Assembly (NCBI RefSeq): GCF_014648475.1
Contig: NZ_BMRE01000020.1
Span: 62,001-126,000 of the forward strand
Source: Lentzea flava
GTDB taxonomy: Bacteria; Actinomycetota; Actinomycetes; Mycobacteriales; Pseudonocardiaceae
DNA: 64,000 nt
Direction of reading: 5' to 3'
The notes beneath the pieces are model-generated. The model was not told the origin of the DNA and made no database searches. It saw only the letters and a program-made list of their open reading frames with translations. A program made the translations under genes and the position numbers. Each line of letters starts with the position of its first letter. Position 1 is the stretch's first letter. Below are positions 33,854-42,986 of this stretch, piece by piece.

Positions 33854-34903
33854 ATGCTTCTCACCAGCTATCGACTCGGAAACCTGACCCTGCCGAACCG
33901 TCTCGTCATGGCGCCCATGACCCGCGCACGAGCCGTGGACGGCAAACCGGTTGCGTCAACGGCCACCTACTACGCCCAACGTGCCACCGCCGGCCTCATC
34001 GTCACCGAAGGCGTGCACCCCAACGCGGTCGGCCAGGCCGGTCCGTTCATGCCGGGCATTCACACCGACGACCAGGTCGAGGCCTGGCGGGTGGTCACGG
34101 ATGCCGTGCACGCCAACGGAGGCCGGATCTTCGCCCAGCTCATGCACGGCGGCCGGATCGGTCATCCCGAGGTCGCCGGGCATCATCCCGTTGGGCCGTC
34201 GGCGATCGCGGCCAACAGCGAGGTGTTCACGCCGAGCGGCATCGTGCCCGCGCCGGTGCCTCGGGCGTTGAGCGTCCCCGAAGTGCAGGACCAGGTGCAG
34301 GCGTTCGGCGACGCGGCCCGGCGCGCGGTCGAGGCCGGGTTCGACGGGGTTGAGCTGCACGGCGCGAACGGGTACCTGATCCAGCAGTTCCTGTCCTCCA
34401 ACGCGAACCAGCGGGATGACGCCTACGGCGGCTCGATCGCCGGGCGCATCCGGTTCGCCGTCGAGGCGGCCGAGGCGGCGGTGGACGCCATCGGCGCGGA
34501 CCGCGTCGGCATCCGGCTCTCACCCGGCGGCGAGGTCCAGGACATCGTCGAGTCGGACATGCCCCAGCTCTACGACGCGCTGCTGAAAGCGTTGCCGGAC
34601 ATGGCATACATCCACGTGCTGGCCACGGCGGACGACGAGGTGCTGATGGATCTGCGCAAGGCCTGGCCGACCGCGTTCATCCTCAACCCCGGCGGCCAGA
34701 TCGGCCCGCACGAGAGCACGCGCGACCAGGGCGAGCGCTGGCTCGCGGGCGGCGCCGACCTGATCAGCTACGGCCGCGCGTACCTCGGCAACCCCGATCT
34801 CGTCGAACGGTTCCGGCTCGGCCTGCCGCTGGTGAGCACCGACCGCGAGACGTGGTTCCAGACCGAGGCCGGGTACATCGACTACCCCAGCTATCAGCAC
34901 TGA
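33854..34903 (+). CDS. Old Yellow Enzyme-family alkene reductase (NemA-like)
   Basis: A 349-residue FMN-dependent TIM-barrel ene-reductase that reduces activated C=C bonds or nitro compounds with NAD(P)H. Seen: LPNRLVMAPMTRARA (FMN binding), FAQLMHGGRIGHPEV, FDGVELHGANGYLIQQFLSS with the paired H/N-type active-site residues HGAN (about 175), RRDDAYGG-like NQRDDAYGGSIAGR, and DLISYGRAYLGNPDLVERF at the FMN phosphate site. Divergent from a merR gene. The 3' end overlaps the convergent tetR by 10 bases. Confidence 0.92.
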   Translation: MLLTSYRLGNLTLPNRLVMAPMTRARAVDGKPVASTATYYAQRATAGLIVTEGVHPNAVGQAGPFMPGIHTDDQVEAWRVVTDAVHANGGRIFAQLMHGGRIGHPEVAGHHPVGPSAIAANSEVFTPSGIVPAPVPRALSVPEVQDQVQAFGDAARRAVEAGFDGVELHGANGYLIQQFLSSNANQRDDAYGGSIAGRIRFAVEAAEAAVDAIGADRVGIRLSPGGEVQDIVESDMPQLYDALLKALPDMAYIHVLATADDEVLMDLRKAWPTAFILNPGGQIGPHESTRDQGERWLAGGADLISYGRAYLGNPDLVERFRLGLPLVSTDRETWFQTEAGYIDYPSYQH

Positions 34904-35481
34904 AGCGCGCGCATGAGGTGGTCGACGAGCCGTTCGAGGTAGTCGGGCTCCACGTCCGCCCGCCGCACCGCCAGCCGCCAGTAGACCGGCGCGGCGACCA
35001 GGTCGAGCGCGATCTCGACGTCGAAGTCCGCCGGCAGCTCGCCCCGGTCGACCGCGCGCCGCAGCGTGACGGCACCGAGCGCGCGGCGCGGTTCGCCGAT
35101 GGTCGCCGCGATCGCCTCGGCCAGCGCGGGATTGCGGACGGCCTCCGCGGTGAGGTCCGGCAGGATCGTCGCGAACCGCGGGTGGGTGAGCCAGTCGTGC
35201 ACGGCGGTCACCGTCGCCAGCAGGTCGCCCCTGAGTGAGCCGGTGTCCGGAACTTCCGCCAGTGGCACGGAGAACTCCGACAGCGCCGCGACCACCATGT
35301 CCTGTTTGGACGGCCACCGCCGGTACAGCGCGCTCTTGCCGACCTCCGCGCGTTTGGCGACGGCTTCCATCGACAGCCGGCCGTAACCGTGTTCGGCCAG
35401 CTCGTCGAGCACGGCCTCGGTGATCGCCCTGGTCACCTGCGGCTGCAGGACGGCGGCGCCGGTCGGGGTGCGCTTGGTCAT
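34894..35481 (-). CDS. TetR-family transcriptional regulator
   Basis: A 195-residue repressor: HTH in LSMEAVAKRAEVGKSALYRR (about 38-57), followed by WPSKQDMVVAALSEF and a C-terminal domain of the TetR_C_16 type (LVAAPVYWRLAVRRADVEPD). ATG 35481 is chosen; the frame continues upstream through the operator region, which would not be coding. Divergent from the NTF2-like/NmrA-like operon; two strong palindromes lie between. Confidence 0.87.
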   Translation of the reverse strand: MTKRTPTGAAVLQPQVTRAITEAVLDELAEHGYGRLSMEAVAKRAEVGKSALYRRWPSKQDMVVAALSEFSVPLAEVPDTGSLRGDLLATVTAVHDWLTHPRFATILPDLTAEAVRNPALAEAIAATIGEPRRALGAVTLRRAVDRGELPADFDVEIALDLVAAPVYWRLAVRRADVEPDYLERLVDHLMRALQC

Positions 35482-35499
35482 GGCGCACATCATAGGACT

Positions 35500-35555
35500 G
35501 GACGAGACGGTCCCGTCCCGCCTAACGTTGTGGACGGGACGGTACCGTCCCGTCC
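35500..35555. promoter_or_regulatory. Pair of TetR operators, one a perfect 24 bp palindrome
   Basis: GGACGGGACGGT-ACCGTCCCGTCC at 35532-35555 is a perfect 24 bp palindrome. A related site, GGACGAGAC-G-GTCCCGTCC, lies at 35500-35518 with one mismatch. One site is close to the tetR start and the other just before the SD of the NTF2-like gene, which suits dual repression. Confidence 0.8.
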
Positions 35556-35576
35556 ATTTCGTTTGGAGGATCACTC

Positions 35577-35960
35577 GTGGACCTCATCCCGAGGGCGTTG
35601 CAACTGCTGCTGGACAAGGACATGGCCGGGTTCGCGGGCCTGTGGGCCGTCGATGGCGTGCTGGAGTTCCCGTTCGCCCCGCCGGGCTACCCGTCCCGGC
35701 TGGAAGGCAGGGCGGCGATCGAGGACTACCTGCGCGACTACCCGAAGCTGCTCGACATCCGGGGCTTCCCGAAGCAGGTCGTGCACCGCAGCGTCGATCA
35801 GGACGTCGTCGTGGCCGAGTTCGACGCCGAGGGAGTCGTGGTGGCCACGGGCAAGCCGTACCGGTTCTCGTACATCGCCGTGATCACGACGCGCGACGGT
35901 GAGATCGTCTCGTACCGCGACTACTGGAACCCGCTCTACGTGCAGGAGCTCGCGGCATGA
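35577..35960 (+). CDS. SnoaL/NTF2-like protein (ketosteroid isomerase fold)
   Basis: A 127-residue single-domain alpha+beta barrel protein: ALQLLLDKDMAGFAGLWAVD, EFPFAPPGYPSRLEGRAAIE, and a C-terminal strand YRDYWNPLYVQELAA. Such proteins are isomerases, cyclases or binding partners; the role is open. GTG 35577 follows GGAGG. Its stop overlaps the start of the NmrA-like gene (ATGA), so they are coupled. Probably repressed by the divergent TetR. Confidence 0.82.
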   Translation: MDLIPRALQLLLDKDMAGFAGLWAVDGVLEFPFAPPGYPSRLEGRAAIEDYLRDYPKLLDIRGFPKQVVHRSVDQDVVVAEFDAEGVVVATGKPYRFSYIAVITTRDGEIVSYRDYWNPLYVQELAA

Positions 35961-36751
35961 GCGTGCTGGTCATCGGCGGTACGGGCACGACCGGCAGCCT
36001 GCTCGCGTCCTTGTTGCCGGACGCCCGCATCGGCACGAGGAAGCCGGTGCGGGACGACCACGTCCGGTTCGACTGGGACGTCCCGGCTACGTACGGGAGT
36101 GCTCTCGAAGGTGTGGACCGCGTCTACCTCATCCCGCCCGTCGGTGTCGTCGATCCTGTGCCTGCCGTCGAGTCGTTCCTCGTTCGGGCACGGCACGTGC
36201 GGCGGGTGGTGCTGCTGAGCTCGTCCGCCGTGCCGGAGAGCGCCACGGGCATGGGCGCTCTCCCGGCGCTGGTGCGGGCGATGCCGGAGTGGGCCGTGCT
36301 GCGGCCGTCGTGGTTCATGCAGAACTTCACCGGCGACCACCCGGTCGCGGCAGGTGTCCGTGCCGGCGAGATCGTCACGGCCACCGGTGCCGGCCGGGTC
36401 GGGTTCGTCGACGCCGCCGACATCGCGGCCGTGGCGGCACGGGCGTTGCTGGATCCGTTGCCGCACAACACGGACCACCTGATCACCGGCCCGGAAGCGG
36501 TGAGCTACGCCGATGCCGCCGCGATCATCACCGAGCTCACCGGACGCCCGGTGCGGCACCGCTCGGTCAGCACGGAGGAGATGACCGAACGGCTTGCGAC
36601 GAGCCTGCCGAAGGAGTTCGCCGCGGTCCTCGCCCAGCTCGACGAGGACATCCGGGGCGGTGCGGAAGACCGGGTCACCACGACCGTCGAGGACGTGACG
36701 GGCAGGCCGCCCCGGTCGTTCCGCGACTTCTGCCGGGAGTTCCTCAGCTGA
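35957..36751 (+). CDS. NAD(P)-binding NmrA-like (atypical SDR) protein
   Basis: A 264-residue extended or atypical SDR: GGTGTTGSLLASLLPDA is the dinucleotide motif (about 7-23), followed by WAVLRPSWFMQNFTGDHPVA and GRVGFVDAADIAAVAARALL, both typical of the NmrA/YtfG group. The canonical YxxxK is absent, as usual in this group; a redox-sensor or quinone-reductase role is possible. Translationally coupled to the upstream NTF2-like gene. Confidence 0.85.
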   Translation: MSVLVIGGTGTTGSLLASLLPDARIGTRKPVRDDHVRFDWDVPATYGSALEGVDRVYLIPPVGVVDPVPAVESFLVRARHVRRVVLLSSSAVPESATGMGALPALVRAMPEWAVLRPSWFMQNFTGDHPVAAGVRAGEIVTATGAGRVGFVDAADIAAVAARALLDPLPHNTDHLITGPEAVSYADAAAIITELTGRPVRHRSVSTEEMTERLATSLPKEFAAVLAQLDEDIRGGAEDRVTTTVEDVTGRPPRSFRDFCREFLS

Positions 36752-37262
36752 ACGTCCAGCGCGTGGCACCACCCGGCGCCACGGAGGCCACGGCGTGCGC
36801 GGCCCGCAGCGAGATCCGGTACACGTACCAGGGCGGCGGGCCTCCGCTCGGCGCGGTGTAGGGCGCGGTGAAGGCCTGACCCTCCCGCCGGGCCGGCCAG
36901 CCGGACTCGCGGTACCGCGCGGCGACCCGGTCTAAAGTGGACTCGTCGGTGACCCGGTGCGCGTCGCCCTCCAGCACGAGGTCCATTCCGGTCAGCCGCA
37001 CCGACACCGTGCAGGCCGGGTTCTCCGCGAGGTTGCGGGACTTGCGGGTGCCCGGCCCGCTCACGAAGTACAGGGCGTCCTCGAACCACACGGCACCGAT
37101 GCCCACCGAGTGCGGCCGCCCGTCCGGCCGCACGGTGTTGAGGAAGAACGGCACGTCCTTCGACGCGGACTCGTTCACGAGGAGGTCCTGCGCGAGGGTC
37201 CACGACAGGGCGGCGTTGCCGTACTGGTCGAGGTTGCGGGTCTGGATCGTCGTGTTCGTCAT
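36744..37262 (-). CDS. Pyridoxamine 5'-phosphate oxidase-family protein
   Basis: A 172-residue flavin- or F420-binding split-barrel protein: VPFFLNTVRPDGRPHSVGIG, VWFEDALYFVSGPGTRKSRN, NPACTVSVRLTGMDLVLEGD. No clear FMN- versus F420-specific signature is visible; many actinobacterial members are F420 reductases. ATG 37262 is chosen over upstream in-frame codons. It lies 43 bases after the membrane-protein gene and may be its operon partner; the 3' end overlaps the NmrA-like gene by 8 bases. Confidence 0.8.
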   Translation of the reverse strand: MTNTTIQTRNLDQYGNAALSWTLAQDLLVNESASKDVPFFLNTVRPDGRPHSVGIGAVWFEDALYFVSGPGTRKSRNLAENPACTVSVRLTGMDLVLEGDAHRVTDESTLDRVAARYRESGWPARREGQAFTAPYTAPSGGPPPWYVYRISLRAAHAVASVAPGGATRWTFS

Positions 37263-37305
37263 GCACATGCGTCGAACGAGCGCCGCCGTTTTCGACAGGC
37301 GCTCG

Positions 37306-38625
37306 CTATCGGCCCACCGAGCGGCACGGCACGACGAAGAACCAGCCCTTCGGCTCGTGCTCCAGCCTGGCCTCCGGCGCACCGGCGGCACATTCCGCAC
37401 GGGCCCGCGCGAGACTCTCGTCCCACGGGATGCCGGTGAGAACGGTTTTGGGCACTCGCAGGTGGGCGAAGATGCTGACCACGACGGCGATCCCGATCAG
37501 GTAGCGGCTCCCGGCCACGACCGCGCGTTCCCACGCCTTCGCGGGCGTCGCGTCGAGCCCCACGAAGATCGCGGTGAACAGGAACAGGCACGGCGCGATG
37601 CTGTAGCGCTGCCCGGCCATCACGACCTCGGGCGCCTGCACCTGCAGGACGTGCGTCCAGTTGAGCACCAGGCACGCGACGATGACGATCGCGCTGTACG
37701 CGGCCGCGAGCAGCACCAGCGTCCGTCCTGCGCGGTCGCCGAACCGCAGACCGGCCGCCATCGGCACCGCGGCGACCAGCAGCGCCACGACGATCACCAG
37801 GTTGCCGTGCGCCGGGTAGAACTGGCTGACCCGCTCGGAACCCGTCAGCGCCACCACCGGCACCCGCAGCAGGCTCGCCAGCAGCACCTGCACCGGGTCG
37901 ACCTCGTCGTGCGAGTACGGCGTCCTCGTCGCGAACAGCATCGCCACGGCCTGCACCACCAGACCGGCGAGGAACGCGATCGGCACTTCCTTGCGCGCCA
38001 GGAAGAGCCGCACGACGGCGATGGGGGCCAGCACGAACACCAGCGGGCTGGACACGGCGGCGAGGAACACGAACACCGCGACCGGCACGCGCGGGGCGTT
38101 GCGCCACAACAACGCCCAGAAGGCGCCGTAGAGCAGGAACCAGTGCAGGTTCGACATGTTGTTCAACGTCTCGGAGTTGCCCGCCGGCAGCACGATGACG
38201 AGCGCTGCCAGCGCGAACCGCAGCGGCGCCGACCTGAGGTACGCCCCGGAGGCCGCGAACGTGATCAACGCGACGAGCGCCCGCAGCATGGCCGCGGCGA
38301 TCGCGAACCCGGCGGCGGTCTGCTCGATCGGCAGCAACGCGACCACTTCGGCGACCAGGCGCGGCAACGTGTGCAGGTAGCCGCCGTACGGCTCGACGAG
38401 GTTGCTGAGCGCGGGCGAGCGGACCGCGTCGACCATGAACCGGGCGCCGTCCTCGGCCCACAGGTGGTCGAGCCGGGCCCAGCCGGCCGGGATGAGCAGC
38501 AGGAACGCCACCGACGCCACGAACGCGGCCGTGAAGCCGAGCCACGCCCGTTCGTGCGGAGGATCAGCGGGCAGCGGGATGACGCTGTCCGCGAGCGCTC
38601 TCTGTCGTTCGATCGTCGCCGTCAT
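37306..38625 (-). CDS. Polytopic membrane protein, GT-C-like
   Basis: A 439-residue protein with about ten membrane helices. After the first helix comes a soluble loop with DHLWAEDGARFMVDAVRSPA; the acidic E-D pair there resembles the first extracytoplasmic loop of GT-C glycosyltransferases that use polyprenyl-phosphate sugars. A second loop has YPAHGNLVIVVALLVAAVPM and there is a short C-terminal soluble tail. Family not certain. It follows the propeller lipoprotein gene by 43 bases, so the pair probably acts on the cell envelope. Confidence 0.6.
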   Translation of the reverse strand: MTATIERQRALADSVIPLPADPPHERAWLGFTAAFVASVAFLLLIPAGWARLDHLWAEDGARFMVDAVRSPALSNLVEPYGGYLHTLPRLVAEVVALLPIEQTAAGFAIAAAMLRALVALITFAASGAYLRSAPLRFALAALVIVLPAGNSETLNNMSNLHWFLLYGAFWALLWRNAPRVPVAVFVFLAAVSSPLVFVLAPIAVVRLFLARKEVPIAFLAGLVVQAVAMLFATRTPYSHDEVDPVQVLLASLLRVPVVALTGSERVSQFYPAHGNLVIVVALLVAAVPMAAGLRFGDRAGRTLVLLAAAYSAIVIVACLVLNWTHVLQVQAPEVVMAGQRYSIAPCLFLFTAIFVGLDATPAKAWERAVVAGSRYLIGIAVVVSIFAHLRVPKTVLTGIPWDESLARARAECAAGAPEARLEHEPKGWFFVVPCRSVGR

Positions 38626-38668
38626 CGGTCCCCCATGTCCGTTTTCGAACCGGGGAAACGGTACGGGG

Positions 38669-40150
38669 TCAGGTCACCAGCCGCTCGTACCGGTCCCACT
38701 GCTCCTGGGTCACGACGGTGACCTCGGAGGAGTTGAGCTGGGCCGCGTCGAGCGAGTTCATGACGATCAGCTTGTTGTCGACCAGGAAGCCCAGCTGGTC
38801 GCTCAGGCTGCGCACCGCGGGAGCGCCTGCCGGGACGCGGACCGCGACCTTCATCGAGTCGGCGATCTTCGGACGCTTGGCCAGCACGCCGACGGCGTAC
38901 TTGGCCGCGACCGAGCCGCGTTCGAACCGCACGATCTTGCCGTTCATCACGACGTCCGCCGTGCGTTCAGGGGAGGGCATCGCGAAGCCGTTGAGCGTCT
39001 TGGCCTCGTCCGCCGTGAGGCACCCGTTGAGGCCGACGACGTCCATGCCGAAGTGGCTGATGTTCGTCGGGGCCCCCGACCCGTCGCTCGAGGTGGCGCG
39101 CAGGACGTCCAGCGCGGCCCTGTTGCACGGGTCGTAGGTGGCCGACGCGTGCCCCTCGGGCGTGCGCACCAGGCCGGGGCCTTCCTTCCACGGGCCGGGG
39201 ATCAGCACGGACTGGAACGGGTGCCGGGTGAACTCCTTGTTCCAGAACGTGACGGTCGTGCCGTGTTCGGTCGAGTGGGCGATCGCGAACGCCGACACCG
39301 CCTCGATCCACATCCAGTCGGCGCTGAACGCCTCGACCACCGACCGGGTGCGGGGCTGGTTGGTGCGCTCCACCGGCTGGAAGCCCTGCGGACCCAGTGC
39401 CTCGACGCTCTTGCCGAACAGCGGGTCCTTCGACCGCAGCACGTACTGGCCCGCGCCGTTCGAGGCCGCCGCGTACCCGGTGGTGTCGGTGAAGAGCAGG
39501 TAGACCCAGCCGTCGAGGTAGATCGCGGACTGCTGGCCCGCGCCGTAGGTGTTGGCGCGGATGACGTCACCGGACGGCACGATGATGGCCTGGCCGCCGT
39601 TGGCGCGCGTCCAGTTGATGCCGTCCTTGCTGGTCGCGACGCCGACCGAGCTGCCGTTCGCGTGGTTGTCGCGCGACGCCCCGGTGTAATACATGTAATA
39701 GGTGTCGCCGACCTTGATCAGCGACGGGTCGCACGTGTGCATCGCGTCGAAGCTGCCGCCGCTGCCGGACAGCACCGCGCGCGCCGTGCTGAACGGGCCG
39801 TCCGCGGTCGGACCCTCGCTGTAGAGGATGTCGTCGCCGTTCGGCTTGGCGCTGCCCATCTGGCTGCACCACCACGTGCGGACCTTGCCGCCGTCGAGCA
39901 TCACCGCGGGTGCGTAGTTGTAGACCGCGTCCTCGACGCCCGCGACGACGACACCGGAGCTCTGCCTGGAGTTCTCGACGGTGAGCTGGAGGAGGTCCCG
40001 AGGCGCGACCGGTGCGTTGCTCTCCGGAACCTGCGGCTGTCCCAGCTGGGTGCCGACCGGGTCGCCGACCGCGGCGCTGGTGCACGCCGTGACCGCGCCG
40101 AGCAGCGCGAGCGCAGCCAGCAGCGCGAAGGGTCTACGTCGCAGGGGCAC
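38669..40150 (-). CDS. Lipoprotein with GH43-like beta-propeller
   Basis: A 493-residue exported protein: basic n-region, hydrophobic core and lipobox ending LLGAVTAC (Cys about 23). The mature part has propeller-type blades as in GH43/beta-xylosidase-like proteins: YNYAPAVMLDGGKVRTWWCS, DPSLIKVGDTYYMYYTGASR, SSVGVATSKDGINWTRANGG and GWVYLLFTDTTGYAAASNG. The last 130 residues form a separate domain. Whether it hydrolyses or only binds glycans is open. First gene of an apparent operon with a GT-C-like membrane protein and a PPOX gene. Confidence 0.7.
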   Translation of the reverse strand: MPLRRRPFALLAALALLGAVTACTSAAVGDPVGTQLGQPQVPESNAPVAPRDLLQLTVENSRQSSGVVVAGVEDAVYNYAPAVMLDGGKVRTWWCSQMGSAKPNGDDILYSEGPTADGPFSTARAVLSGSGGSFDAMHTCDPSLIKVGDTYYMYYTGASRDNHANGSSVGVATSKDGINWTRANGGQAIIVPSGDVIRANTYGAGQQSAIYLDGWVYLLFTDTTGYAAASNGAGQYVLRSKDPLFGKSVEALGPQGFQPVERTNQPRTRSVVEAFSADWMWIEAVSAFAIAHSTEHGTTVTFWNKEFTRHPFQSVLIPGPWKEGPGLVRTPEGHASATYDPCNRAALDVLRATSSDGSGAPTNISHFGMDVVGLNGCLTADEAKTLNGFAMPSPERTADVVMNGKIVRFERGSVAAKYAVGVLAKRPKIADSMKVAVRVPAGAPAVRSLSDQLGFLVDNKLIVMNSLDAAQLNSSEVTVVTQEQWDRYERLVT

Positions 40151-40262
40151 TCACCCATCATAGTGATCAAGTCCTCCGGAAGGGTGAAGTCCGTGATCGC
40201 GGGCCCGGTTCAGGCCGTGACCACGCCTTTCCGGTCTGTGACCGTGCGCACACCCTGGGGTT

Positions 40263-41066
40263 TCAGCTGGCCGGAGGGTGCTCGCGGACCGCGCACCGGC
40301 GGCGGAACCAGGCGAGGAACTTCGCCGGGTCCGCGCCCTGCCGGAGCGCGGCCACCGCGCCGGTCAGCGGGAACATCGCGGCGTGCGTGCGCGCCCGTTC
40401 GTAGAGCTCCGGCCGGACGCGGCGGACCAGTGGCCAGCCGTAGTTCGCGAACGCGGCGACGTCGAGCGCGGGGTCGCCGGCGCAGGCGAAGTCCCAGTCG
40501 ATGATTCCGCTGATCTTCCCGTTGTGCCAGCGCAGGTTCACCGGGGCCAGGTCGCCGTGCACGAAGCCCGTCACGGCCGGCAGGTCCGCGAAGCGTTGCA
40601 GGACTTCGGAAGCCTGACCGCGTTCGTCGGCGGTGAGCAGAGGGAACACGAGTTCGGTGATCGTCTCGATGGTGTTGGGGCCTCCCGCGTGGTGCAGCGG
40701 TTCGTCCAGCAGGGCGAGGAGCTCGTCGTCGAGTTGTGTCGAGGCGAGCGCGTCGAGGACTTCGAGGACCGCCTCGTCGCTCGCGGTGTCCGACGGTGCG
40801 CCGGGCAGGTACGTCACGATCACGTGCGCCCTGCCCAGCGGCAGATCCAGCCGGTTTTCGATGATTTCCGGTACGGCGAAGGGCAGATCGAGCCGTGCGA
40901 TCAGCTCGAGCGCCTGCGCGCGGCGACGGGCGCCTGCCAGGTCGGTGCGGGGGAAGCGCGCGACCCACCTGTCCCGCACCACAACGGCATCGTTGAACAT
41001 CCCGTGCGCCGGCTCCGCGCCGGGCGTCGCGAGCAGCGCCTCGAACTCCGTCACAGGGTCCACCAC
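40263..41066 (-). CDS. Aminoglycoside phosphotransferase-family kinase
   Basis: A 267-residue APH/choline-kinase-fold protein. Catalytic loop: TGFVHGDLAPVNLRWHN (Asp and Asn of HxDxxxxN); metal site: ISGIIDWDFACAGDPALDVA. N-terminal lobe strands (AVVVRDRWVARFPRTD) have the ATP Lys replaced or shifted. Substrate unknown; many members phosphorylate small metabolites, macrolides or aminoglycosides. GTG 41066 begins two bases after the response-regulator stop codon, so it may be cotranscribed with the two-component system. Confidence 0.8.
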   Translation of the reverse strand: MVDPVTEFEALLATPGAEPAHGMFNDAVVVRDRWVARFPRTDLAGARRRAQALELIARLDLPFAVPEIIENRLDLPLGRAHVIVTYLPGAPSDTASDEAVLEVLDALASTQLDDELLALLDEPLHHAGGPNTIETITELVFPLLTADERGQASEVLQRFADLPAVTGFVHGDLAPVNLRWHNGKISGIIDWDFACAGDPALDVAAFANYGWPLVRRVRPELYERARTHAAMFPLTGAVAALRQGADPAKFLAWFRRRCAVREHPPAS

Positions 41067-41068
41067 GG

Positions 41069-41713
41069 TCAGCTTCCGAGGTAGCGGACCACGGCCATGA
41101 CCCGGCGGCTCAGACCGGACGAGCCGGCGAGACCCAGCTTGTCGAAGATCGCGTTGATGTGCTTCTCCGCGGCGCTCTGCGAGATGTGCAGCTGCTCGGA
41201 GATGCGCGCGTTGGTGAGGCCCTGCGCCATCAGTTCGAGGACGCCCTTCTCCCGCGGGGTCAGGGTTTCGAGCGGGTCGACGTGCGTGGTCCTGGTCAGC
41301 AGCCTGCGCACGACCTCCGGGTCGAACGCCGCGCCGCCCGTCGCGACCCTGTCGAGCGCCTCCAGGAACTCGTCGACCTGGGCCACGCGGTCCTTGAGCA
41401 GGTAGCCGACCCTGCCGCCGGTGCTGGTGATCAGTTCGGTGGCGTAGCGGTTCTCGACGTACTGGGAGAGCACGAGCACGGCGACGTCCGGCCACCGCTC
41501 GCGGATCGTGAGCGCGGCGCGCATGCCGTCGTCCTTGTGGTCCGGCGGCATCCGGACGTCGGTGACCACGATGTCCGGCTTGTGCTCCTCGGTGGCCTTG
41601 AGCAGCTCGGGTGTGGTGCCGACGGCGGCGACGACCTCGTGGCCCTCCTCGGCGAGCAACCGGATCAGGCCCTCGCGCAGCAGCGTCGAGTCCTCGGCCA
41701 GGATCACCCGCAC
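41069..41713 (-). CDS. NarL/FixJ-family response regulator
   Basis: A 214-residue regulator: receiver domain with acidic pair AEDSTLL, phospho-acceptor Asp in DIVVTDVRMPP (about 52), Thr/Ser and Lys (GYLLKDRVAQ), then a LuxR-type HTH (LTPREKGVLELMAQGLTNAR, ISEQLHISQSAAEKHINAIF). GTG 41713 overlaps the histidine-kinase 3' end by 10 bases, so the two are coupled. Targets unknown. Confidence 0.9.
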   Translation of the reverse strand: MRVILAEDSTLLREGLIRLLAEEGHEVVAAVGTTPELLKATEEHKPDIVVTDVRMPPDHKDDGMRAALTIRERWPDVAVLVLSQYVENRYATELITSTGGRVGYLLKDRVAQVDEFLEALDRVATGGAAFDPEVVRRLLTRTTHVDPLETLTPREKGVLELMAQGLTNARISEQLHISQSAAEKHINAIFDKLGLAGSSGLSRRVMAVVRYLGS

Positions 41714-42858
41714 GGCAACCTCGCGTAGATCGTGGTGGGGCCGCCGAGCGGACTGGTCACCTCGAAGTCGCCGTCGACGGCCTTGACGCGGCGCGCCAGC
41801 CCGGACAACCCGGTGCCGGTCTCGTCGGCCCCGCCGATTCCGTCGTCCCACACCATGATCGTGATGTCGTTCTCGCCCGGCCACACGCAGACCTCGACGA
41901 CCGACGGATCGGCGTGCTTGGCCGCGTTGTTGACGGCCTCGGACACGACGAAGTAGATCACCGTCTCCAGCGCGGTGCCCGGCGGGGTCTTCAGCAGGTT
42001 GTCGATGTCGACGCGCACGCTGGACCGTTCCGCCAGCACCTCGAGCGCCGCGTCGAGCCCGGAGTCGTCGAGCACGGCAGGGTAGACGCGGGTCGCGACC
42101 TCCCGCAGCTCGTCGATGGTCTCGGTGGCGGTGTCGTGCGCCTGCCGCAGCAGCTGCTGGAGCTGCTCGTCGTCCTTGGCCCGCCGAGCCCTGCCGATCA
42201 GCATGCCGAGCGCGACGAGCCGCTGCTGAACCCCGTCGTGCAGGTCCCGCTCGATGCGCCTGCGCTCGTCGTCGATCGCCTCGATCACCTCGGCCCGCGT
42301 GCTCGTCAGCTCCGCGACCCGTTGCCGCAACAGCGTCTGCTGACTCGTGCCGAGCATCCTGGTGGCGAGCCATCTGTCCAGCGCCGCCACACCGGGCACA
42401 CCGGCCGTCGTCACGAAGATGACCAGCGCACCCGGTACCGCCACCGCCGCGAGCAGCACCGCGGTGACGTGCTCACCGTCCTTGATCATCCCCCACGTGC
42501 CGTCGAACAGCCACGCCGTCACCATCGAGATCGCGACGGTGTACCAGAACATCAGCATGCAGACGACACCCGCGCCGGTCGCACCGACGAGCCACCGCAC
42601 CGCGAGATACCGCCGGCACCCGCTCCGGCTGAGCGGGTCGGTGTGCACCGCCCGGTCGAACCGCGCGATCCGCCCGAGCTCGTACTCGGTCAGCCCGACC
42701 ACGCGCACGCCCAGCGCCGCCGCGACCAGACCCACCAGCCCGGTCACGGCCCCGAGCGACAACCCGAAGAGCATCCGGAACCACCCGAGCACCAGCGCGC
42801 TGAGCTGCCCCTCCTGATGCACACCGCCAACCGTACTGTCCGCCCGAGCACCCGGCAT
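41704..42858 (-). CDS. Membrane histidine kinase, HisKA_3 type
   Basis: A 384-residue sensor. Four membrane helices lie in about residues 20-170, then the dimerisation/phospho-acceptor helix DERRRIERDLHDGVQQRLVA (His in DLHDG), and a HATPase domain with VIYFVVSEAVNNAAKHADPS (N box), VWDDGIGGADETGTGLSGL (G boxes). There is no extracytoplasmic sensor domain, so it probably senses a membrane or intramembrane signal. The start may be later than 42858 (a GTG at the codon for VHQEGQ). Confidence 0.88.
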   Translation of the reverse strand: MPGARADSTVGGVHQEGQLSALVLGWFRMLFGLSLGAVTGLVGLVAAALGVRVVGLTEYELGRIARFDRAVHTDPLSRSGCRRYLAVRWLVGATGAGVVCMLMFWYTVAISMVTAWLFDGTWGMIKDGEHVTAVLLAAVAVPGALVIFVTTAGVPGVAALDRWLATRMLGTSQQTLLRQRVAELTSTRAEVIEAIDDERRRIERDLHDGVQQRLVALGMLIGRARRAKDDEQLQQLLRQAHDTATETIDELREVATRVYPAVLDDSGLDAALEVLAERSSVRVDIDNLLKTPPGTALETVIYFVVSEAVNNAAKHADPSVVEVCVWPGENDITIMVWDDGIGGADETGTGLSGLARRVKAVDGDFEVTSPLGGPTTIYARLPCG

Positions 42859-42986
42859 TGCGGTTTTCCACAGTTCCTCCCTGCGGTTCCCCCCACGATT
42901 CCCAACGGCTTACCTCATGGCCCACCCTCCCTCCCCTTCCTAGCGTTGACCCCGACCAACCCCCGTCCCCGCAAGGAGAATCCACA

